This document shows, piece by piece, positions 57,477 to 64,000 of a stretch of 64,000 nt of DNA. This DNA comes from Pseudophaeomoniella oleicola (Eukaryota; Ascomycota; Eurotiomycetes; Phaeomoniellales; Phaeomoniellaceae). The translations under genes were made by a program, and so were the position numbers. The notes under the pieces were generated by a model, which did not search any database, had not been told where the DNA came from, and saw only the letters and a list, made by a program, of their open reading frames with translations. Position 1 is the first letter of the stretch. Each line of letters starts with the position of its first letter. The stretch covers positions 521 to 64,520 of the forward strand of contig QWDQ01000049.1 in the NCBI GenBank assembly GCA_003868215.1, given 5' to 3'.

Positions 57477-58934
57477 CGTCTATCTACCTCTCGATTTCCG
57501 TCGCATCATCCTTTTGCGCAACAGCACTTCCAGTCGGCAAGCCCAGAAGACTTGTACGCTTAACCTGGATGCGAAAAGCTGGTATCTTGTTCTGGAATCG
57601 CGAATGTGGACCTTCGGGAAAGTATGTGACGAGGATACCGCTGCCCGAGACACAGCAAGTTTAATCGTGCGGCCACAAAAATATGCCGGGATTTAGTAGC
57701 TCCGTCGGGGGTAATATCGCAAAGTATTGGCGCAAAGTGACCTACGACAAGCTGCTGCAAGCGGACGGATTTAGGAAATAGTTGACAATCTTGCAGCCTG
57801 GTTGAGGTGACTGGATTGGCGGGGAGAAATGGAACCGTCTCAGGCTGGGTAACGTTAACTATGGCTCGTTAATAATCAACTGAACTTTAGGTATGATTGA
57901 AGAGCTTGGTCGGATACCAGGAACGAATGCGGATACCTTACCTGGGGCCTAAGTCAATAACGGTGCGAGTTTGATAGTAAGTTACAGCGTACTACTACGA
58001 CGTAGTAGTAATTACGTCTGGACCCTGAACGGACTGTCGGACGAAAAAGGCCCCGGGATCAAGAGAGGACCGTCATCGGCTTCGAGCCCCAACAAAAGAA
58101 GTCGAAATAAGGGGGTCGAAGGTCTGTGGAAGAAGACCGAACCATCCACTGATCAGAACGCGAGATCGAGACGACGATGGCGGAGGGAATTGTTACTGTA
58201 CAGTATTAGTGCTTACTTGCACTTTGGAATACACGTAGTAAGGTAAGAGGGATAAGACGATGTTATATAATAATAATCGTGTCTGGACCCAATGGTTTCC
58301 TAACGATCTCTTACATCAACTCAAGCATCTGCCGCAGGTTTGAATTACAAATCGACAGGGCTCAGGGGGACAAAGATAACCTTTACCGTAGTATGTTAGG
58401 GCCCCAGGTTTGAAAAGGGACAGGCTCGACACCAGGGACTTTCCTAATATGAAGAATGAGGAGAAGAATGAAGAATGATGGCTAGTTTAGCTTCCGTCTC
58501 TACTACTTTTCTATAATCACATGGTTCAATGAATTAGTAAACAGAAGCGGAGAGAAAGGTTGGCGATGAGCTCGACAGTCTCTAGTGAGGCATCTCATGA
58601 ACGCTCTCCGCCTGCAGAGTGCTGACGTACCGTGGATGGTAGTTAGTGCCTTGATGTCATGCAACTAATCATTGGGTGCAACTCTTACTACTACCGAGTA
58701 GTATGGAGTCTATCGGGCTTCCATGGTCCTTCGAGGTCATACGCGTATTATACTACGTAGTAGTAACAAAAATCGGAATTAACCGGGGTCGTCGCCGGTA
58801 TTCTTCCTCCGCCGTTCTGCTTCCTCCGCCGTCCTCGGTCCTTCATGCCAAGAGGTAATTCATCAGTGAAGAAGGGGAGCACATAGTACTGGTACACACT
58901 AATTACATACTACGTACTGTACGTGCCAACAAGA
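57477..58934. promoter_or_regulatory. Divergent region with clustered TACTAC/GTAGTA inverted repeats
   Basis: 1.46 kb between the Zn2Cys6 gene (-) and the hydrolase gene (+). Three perfect inverted repeats share one core: 57990-58010 (10-bp arms TACTACTACG/CGTAGTAGTA, 1-nt spacer), 58689-58703 (TACTAC-CGA-GTAGTA) and 58751-58762 (TACTACGTAGTA). A degenerate fourth lies at about 58905-58920. No gene seen. Confidence 0.6.
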
Positions 58935-60229
58935 ATGCCCCAATTGACTGCAGCAGAAGTTGTGCAGCATTCGGAATTCCAAAATGTCACGTGGAATCTG
59001 CCGCCTACCAAAAAAGACACGGTAGAGGTTGCCCGAGAGCGTGGCGGGCCGTTCAAGCTTTCCTATGAAATCCACGGCCATGGCGATACAAAGTTGGTGG
59101 TGAGTCTACCTACTTGTCTACTCATGATGATCATTGTTTGAAGAGTGAGCTATCAACGTGTCAATGCCTGCATCTTTCCCTCTATGCTCTTTCCCCATCT
59201 GTATCATGTCGAGGCAATCTTCTCTGACACATACTCCAGTGGATAATGGGCCTGGGAAGTTATAAGGTATGGTGTCTACTGATTCCCTCTCAGCTCTCAC
59301 CAACACCACGTATAGACGTCATGGCAACGCCAAACCAAATACTTTGGTCATGAAGAACCTAGGGCGTCCACGTATTCGTCCCTCATCTACGACAACAGAG
59401 GGATGGGCGAATCAGATAAACCAATTCTGAGATACACGACCTCAGAAATGGCAAAAGATGCAATTGAGCTGTTGGATCGTGTGGGATGGATCGCCCCACG
59501 AGAGTTGCATGTCATAGGGGTTAGCATGGGCGGCATGGTCGCGCAGGAGCTCGTATGGTCGCCGAAGGTAGACGCACGGACGTGTCAATGCTGATAGACG
59601 CCCCAGGCCGCAATGATACCAGGACGAATTGCCTCCGTCATGTTCCTTTCCACGGCCGCAAGGTTGAGAAACACCATAGTAAGCCCTATCGCTTTGTGTA
59701 AAGCGAGGTAGGCAACTAATCAACTAATCGCCAATAGGGATACTTCGAAAACCTTCGCAATCGAATCAATCTCTTCATCCCGCGCTCCATAGACGTCATG
59801 CTTGCGGGCCTTAAAGGCCGGTTGTTCAACGACGCCTGGATAGAAGCACCGGATCAAGATGGCAACTTCCCAACTAACGGTGACCGTGTGGCCGCCCAGG
59901 AAATCCAAAAGCGGGGTGATAAAGAAGGCTTCACGCGCAAAGGATTCATTCTACAGGCCATCGCTGCGAACTGGCACAATAAATCTCCCGAACAGCTGAA
60001 AGAGTTGGCTGACGCAATCGGACGGGATCGGATCATGATTGTGCATGGTACGAAGGATAACATGATCACTTTCCCGCACGCCGAGACTCTCGCGGAGGAA
60101 CTGGGCGAAGGAGTGGATTTCAAGATCTTTGAGGGTAAAGGGCATGCACTACCTGTGGAAGAGAGGGACGCTTTCAATCGGCTCGTCGAGAACTTCGTCA
60201 AGAAGACAAAGGCGCTACCAGTCTCGTGA
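58935..60229 (+). CDS. Alpha/beta hydrolase
   Basis: Five exons, 330 aa: 58935-59099, 59240-59266, 59316-59552, 59607-59678, 59738-60229. The second exon is only 27 nt and encodes the WIMGLGSYK oxyanion-hole region that precedes TSWQRQTKYFG. The nucleophile is Ser134 in GVSMGGM, the acid is Asp274 in HGTKDNM and the base is His303 in GKGHALP, a complete catalytic triad. YDNRGMGESDKP is the family's strand-5 loop. It is likely a soluble hydrolase of an ester, lipid or epoxide-like substrate. No signal peptide is evident. It lies divergent to a Zn2Cys6 regulator that could control it. Confidence 0.9.
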
Positions 60230-60641
60230 TAGATGATCAGAATAAGATGATATAATGTACATTGATTGGAAACTCTCTGAATATGTCTCTTGCGCATATG
60301 CGACATCTGTATAGCGACGAAATGCCCATAGATGGAAGAGGAGAAAATGTTGACCATCATCATAGGCCTTATCCTGAAAACGCCATCGCTATGCAAATGT
60401 CAGACTACCTGTAACATAGATCCTTCATCACCATATCTTCAGAATCACTATCGCTGGCCGCATCCTAACACAACTCTGTTCTCGTACCTCAAGAAGAGCG
60501 CAAACATCTAGGCTGCTGAGTCACCAGAACTCCCATCGCAGCCAAGAATTTATTGATAAGTCGCCTAAACTTCTTCATATCCGTGGAATCAGGATGCTCA
60601 ATTGCGCATTCGATGGCGGAGATATGATATAAATATGCGGC
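60230..60641. other. Convergent intergenic region
   Basis: 3' flanks of the hydrolase and PAM18 genes. No frame or repeat of note. Confidence 0.5.
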
Positions 60642-61081
60642 CTATGAACTCTTCTCGAGTAACTCTTTCGCCTCGTTGACTTTTGTCGCAAGGTAGGGGC
60701 TGCCACCTCGATCCGGATGGTTGAGCAGCATCAGCTGCCGGTGTGCTTTCCGTATTTTGTCTCTCGAAAGACTCCTCTCGCTGTACATTGTTAGATTTGA
60801 TACGACATGCAAGTATTCCCTTGCGACACTTACTTCAACTCGAGGATCAAGGTTGCCTCCTTTTTCGTCATCCGTGATTCAAAGCCTCCTTTGTAGAAAG
60901 GCTTTCCAAGGGCACCAGCACCTCCAGCTGCATACCGACGTGCTGCGATATAACCAGCCCGGCCCTATGACAATCAGTCAGTACGTGTATTCAAAAGTAA
61001 CCCGATATGTGAGTTTTAGGAGGCGGGTCCTACCAAGAAGGCTGTCGTTGCAAGACCCAAACCAACCAGCCAAGTCGACAT
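60642..61081 (-). CDS. PAM18: Mitochondrial import motor J-protein Pam18/Tim14
   Basis: Three exons, 105 aa: 61034-61081, 60834-60964, 60642-60780. Pam18 is the J-protein that stimulates Hsp70 ATPase in the TIM23-associated import motor. The N-terminal membrane span is [14 protein letters not shown] and onwards. A Gly/Ala-rich link ([20 protein letters not shown]) leads to the J-like domain, with the catalytic HPD at 81-83 in [26 protein letters not shown]. Length and order match other fungal Tim14 proteins. The exons are small; the first encodes 16 residues. It pairs divergently with RLP24 across 434 bp. Confidence 0.95.
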
Positions 61082-61515
61082 TTTGCAATGACTTCACCCT
61101 CAAGTTGATACCAAGCCAAGTGAGATAATTGTGGAAGTATGTGATGTGAGAGCTGGACAATAGTCCCTCTGTCTCTGTCTCAGAAATATGTGGAATGCTT
61201 TGTCGCGTTCTTTCGCCGCGGAGCTTTTTTTCTTTTGCCCGTCCAGTTCCTCCGCAGATCTTGGCGCACTTATCGGTGCCCCACCCGGTGAACATTTTTT
61301 GAACTTCATCGGCCGGCCAGAAACTTCAATCTTTACAAGGGCTGTTTGTCTATGGTGGTGTAACTTACCCCCTGGACTACTTCGTACAATTTATAGACAG
61401 CATTAAGGAGTGAAGAGTGTCTACTGTTTTATCTGAGTCTATCCGTCTTCGAAACCCAGCATTCTCCAGATCATCAACAGCGTGCAGTGCAAAAGTTGGT
61501 GGCTCGTGAGCAAAG
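61082..61515. promoter_or_regulatory. Divergent promoter region PAM18 / RLP24
   Basis: 434 bp between start codons of a mitochondrial import gene and a 60S assembly gene. No TATA box or palindrome stands out. Confidence 0.45.
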
Positions 61516-62147
61516 ATGAGGATCGGTAAGCTGCTGTAGCATTTCATGTCTACTATGAGTAGTGCTAACACTGTGAAGACACCTGTCACCTCTGTTCGAG
61601 GCCCATATACCCTTCGAAGGGTATAACGTTTGTCAGGAACGATGCCCGCCAGTTTCGGTTTTGTCGGTCAAAGTGCCACAAGAATTTCAAGATGAAGCGT
61701 CAACCAAGAAAGTTGAAATGGACCAAGACGCATCGTGCTCTCAGGGGCAAGGAAATGATTGTCGACTCTTCACTGCTCCTGTCTCAATTTGCTAAGCGCA
61801 GAAATGTACCTGTCAAGTACGACAGGAATCTGGTTGCGGCAACTCTCAAGGCAATGGAAAGAGTGGAAGAAATCAGACAGAGAAGAGAGAGAGTCTTCAC
61901 GAAGAGGAGACTGAGCGGGAAGGCTGCAAGGGAGAAGAAGCGTGCCGAGGACAGGAGGGTGGTCGCGGAGGGGATCCATCTTCTTGGAAAGGAGCTCAAG
62001 GCTCAAGAGGAAGATCCAAGTGCCATCGCCCTCGCACAAGAGGAGACCAATGCTGGCAGAGTTGTGGGAGAGGAGAGACTACGTGCCAAGAGCAAGCGCA
62101 AGATGTTGGTCGGAGGAGGAGAGGAAGAAGAAATGGATTTGGATTGA
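61516..62147 (+). CDS. RLP24: 60S ribosome biogenesis factor Rlp24
   Basis: Two exons, 192 aa: 61516-61525 and 61579-62147. The first coding exon is only 10 nt (ATG plus two codons and one base); the intron (53 nt) has a perfect GCTAACA branch site. Joined, it begins [15 protein letters not shown] and the zinc-ribbon cysteines are 6, 9, 32 and 36 ([18 protein letters not shown]). Rlp24 holds the site of eL24 on nuclear pre-60S particles and recruits the AAA ATPase Drg1 for release in the cytoplasm. The charged C-terminal half, which in yeast binds Drg1, is present ([13 protein letters not shown], then an acidic end). Confidence 0.95.
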
Positions 62148-62355
62148 TCATCACGGCAAGATACCCATCTGTTCTTCGGTTATGGCGTTCTGGTAGGAGT
62201 TCAAAAAAAGCTGGTACTCAATGGATCTCTGGATTTATCAAGGTCAACCTTCACCCCGTTGAATATGGTTAGAGCGTGCCTTGTGAAATCCCCTATCTCC
62301 GCCGGTGAAGGAGTAGTGGTGAAACTACCCAAAAGAGACTGTAGCAACGACAATG

Positions 62356-62791
62356 GTAGGCAACGTTTTGTTATTTTCATTTCGCGATCTTTGAGCTTCA
62401 CCATTTGAATCAATCTCTCATCTACTTTCCACAACAAAAACAACTTCTGCCTTCCAAAATTTTCCTACTTTTCTTCTTCTTGACAAATATTTTCAACCTC
62501 TCATCTACTTTCCACAACAACAACTTCCTGCCTTCCATATCTCTCTACTTTCTCTCTACTTTCTTGACACCTTGTCTTGATACCTCGTCTTGACAAGCAC
62601 GTCCTGCTTCTTGAGTCTTTACAAATCATTTCCTTGACAAGCACGCCCTGCTACTTGAATTTTTACAAAGCATCTTCTTGACAAGCACACGCTGCTACTT
62701 GAATTTCTACAAAACATCTTCTTGACAAGCACGCCCTGGTTGGCAAAAATCCTCAAAGCTCATTTCATTAAAGCACTACAATCTTTTGAAG
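62356..62791 (+). promoter_or_regulatory. ATG-free repeat-rich leader of gene E
   Basis: 436 nt upstream of the E start codon contain no ATG on the coding strand and very little G. The sequence is mostly C/T/A with repeated CTACTTTCCACAACAA words (about 62421-62525), followed by a 44-bp tandem repeat. In style it matches the leaders of C and D. Confidence 0.55.
62589..62764. repeat. 44-bp tandem repeat, four copies
   Basis: Copies begin CTTGACAAGCAC at 62589, 62633, 62677 and 62721, an exact 44-bp period with scattered substitutions between copies. It ends 27 bp before the start codon of gene E. Confidence 0.95.
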
Positions 62792-64000
62792 ATGGAGCGT
62801 CTGGAGCGTCTTTACCCTCAAGACGGCGTTGAGGTGTTGATCGGTGTTGGCGTAGGCGTCATGTTTGTGGGGGGTTTCTTTCTGCAAGGTGCGCTTAAAG
62901 GCCACCGTTCAACCCCGTCTCCCAACGCAACATCCACATTCCCGACACCGGAGATAGTCAGGTCAAAGACTGTCTACACTGTACCGGCGTCGCAAATCAC
63001 CGTTACTACGCTGTCGCAAAATGCGACACCGTCTCCGACGACGTCGGTGCCAGTCTACTCAACGGCACCCTTTACTCAGTCAGGCGCCTTTCACCCTGAC
63101 TTTGAATCTGCTTCTGCTACCAGTATCAGCTTCTTCGAGTTCTGGTTCGGACAAGTCTTTGGCCCACTGTTCCCTTATCTTCTCGGTGTCCTCCTCGTTA
63201 TCATGACTCTGGTTCAAGCCTTCATGTTCTATCGCCTGGTTTGTTACATGCATCCTCCTCAGCATGGACGCAAGCATCGCCTGTCCAAGCGATTGGTCAA
63301 GCGAACGTTCAAGAAACGCGCCAATGTTCGACGTCGTCTACTCCACCTGCTCTCCGAAAGTGACAAACTCCTCGACAGTGACTTTGAAAAGGCAACCCGA
63401 GTCAATGAAGCAGTGGAGCACGTGGTCAACCAGAGCAAGGACTTGCATGATCATCTCGCTACCCATATCGTCGACTTCAAAGACATGACTGACGGACTTC
63501 GTGACACCGTGAATGCTGCACGTAACGATCTTCGAGTTACCATGCTGTCCGCGAACCGAGACATCCGCAACATCCAGTTCAACTTCACAAGTCTATTCAC
63601 ATCAGTCCGTACAGAGAAGGATACTTTCCTCTCAGAGCTCAGCAATACGTATCGTCAAGTGTCTCAGAAGAAGACCAGTCTCCATGATGATATCAGAGCA
63701 ATCCGTACGCTATGTGACGAGTTTGAATCAGCGACAGCCACAGTCAAAGACCTGGTCAAAGAGCCTTCCACTCACCTCCATGGTCTCAGAGGCATGATCA
63801 CGGAAAGTCACCACGAGGTGAAGCAATGGAAACTTGCCATGGGTGAAATGGAGTCAACAAGAAGGCAAATGCAGCACATGGTGCGCGATATGAAGACTGC
63901 CAACAGAGATCTACAAGAGCTCGTCAACACAGTCAAGTCTTCGTCGCAGCAATTTACCATGCCACCAGTTGCAGCTCCATTTCAGGCGCCGGTACCAGAT
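62792..64000 (+). CDS. Two-span membrane coiled-coil protein E, cut by window edge (novel family)
   Basis: 403 codons open to the last base; the C-terminus lies outside the window. Transmembrane segment 1 is at 13-35 (VEVLIGVGVGVMFVGGFFLQ). A long Ser/Thr/Pro loop (37-118) contains STFPTPEIVRSKTVYTV (48-64), close to the loop of protein D, and two NAT glycosylation-like sites (NATS, NATP). Segment 2 is at about 128-150 (YLLGVLLVIMTLVQAFMFYR). A basic cluster (RKHRLSKRLVKRTFKKRANVRRR) follows, quoted here in two parts: RKHRLSKRLVK and RTFKKRANVRRR. A long coiled coil runs from about 190 to 385. The layout implies a lumenal loop and a cytosolic or nuclear coiled coil. No known family recognised. 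Confidence 0.75.
   Translation, partial: MERLERLYPQDGVEVLIGVGVGVMFVGGFFLQGALKGHRSTPSPNATSTFPTPEIVRSKTVYTVPASQITVTTLSQNATPSPTTSVPVYSTAPFTQSGAFHPDFESASATSISFFEFWFGQVFGPLFPYLLGVLLVIMTLVQAFMFYRLVCYMHPPQHGRKHRLSKRLVKRTFKKRANVRRRLLHLLSESDKLLDSDFEKATRVNEAVEHVVNQSKDLHDHLATHIVDFKDMTDGLRDTVNAARNDLRVTMLSANRDIRNIQFNFTSLFTSVRTEKDTFLSELSNTYRQVSQKKTSLHDDIRAIRTLCDEFESATATVKDLVKEPSTHLHGLRGMITESHHEVKQWKLAMGEMESTRRQMQHMVRDMKTANRDLQELVNTVKSSSQQFTMPPVAAPFQAPVPD

Overview
The window is nuclear DNA of a filamentous ascomycete (Pezizomycotina); the class cannot be fixed by reading alone. The evidence is: short introns, mostly 43-75 nt, with GTAAGT-type donors and CTAAC-like branch sites; two Zn(II)2Cys6 regulators; fungus-specific families (DUF2985, DUF3425 bZIP, fungal-type Sen15, HUT1); and moderate GC. 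Where genes are spliced, the exon joins given here were worked out by hand so that reading frame and family motifs agree. I found no tRNA, rRNA, CRISPR array or recognisable transposon.

Layout. 0-12 kb: a poly-G edge tract, an MTHFS-like protein (-), an 8-exon MFS transporter (+), a low-complexity Pro/Ser/Thr-rich protein (-), the mitochondrial ADP/ATP carrier (-), and a 2.5 kb gene-poor stretch. 12-20 kb: a norsolorinate-reductase-like SDR, an orphan coiled-coil protein and a Zn2Cys6 regulator (all -), then a DUF3425 bZIP factor (+). 20-27 kb: KRI1 (-) and a SIP3/LAM3-type lipid-transfer protein (+), sharing one promoter region. 27-42 kb: an accessory block with four predicted membrane/coiled-coil proteins (A, B, C, D) and a DUF2985 membrane protein. 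42-54 kb: HUT1 and SEN15 (divergent), an apparently decayed region, a DUF1295 membrane enzyme and TOP3 (divergent), and the m-AAA protease subunit YTA12. 54-62 kb: a second Zn2Cys6 regulator (-) and an alpha/beta hydrolase (+), then PAM18 (-) and RLP24 (+). 62.8-64 kb: a fifth membrane/coiled-coil gene (E), cut by the window edge.

The housekeeping genes are unrelated in pathway (mitochondrial nucleotide exchange, import and quality control; 60S and 90S ribosome assembly; tRNA splicing; recombination; Golgi/ER sugar transport) and are mostly arranged as divergent pairs.

The most unusual signal is the set A, C, D and E (B is weaker). Each has an N-terminal hydrophobic segment, a Ser/Thr/Pro-rich loop, a transmembrane segment, a coiled coil or charged region, and a low-complexity tail. 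The four best members have long upstream leaders, poor in G on the coding strand, with no ATG for 342, 755, 930 and 436 nt. C, D and E leaders carry tandem repeats (60 bp x2; about 170, 65 and 29 bp; 44 bp x4), and A, C and D leaders carry perfect inverted repeats near the start codon. Pairwise links join the members: A and C share a C-terminal basic motif, C and D share a leader palindrome, D and E share a loop motif. In D a comparable basic tail lies in frame just after a TAG stop. This looks like a fast-evolving, possibly undescribed gene family with unusual leaders.
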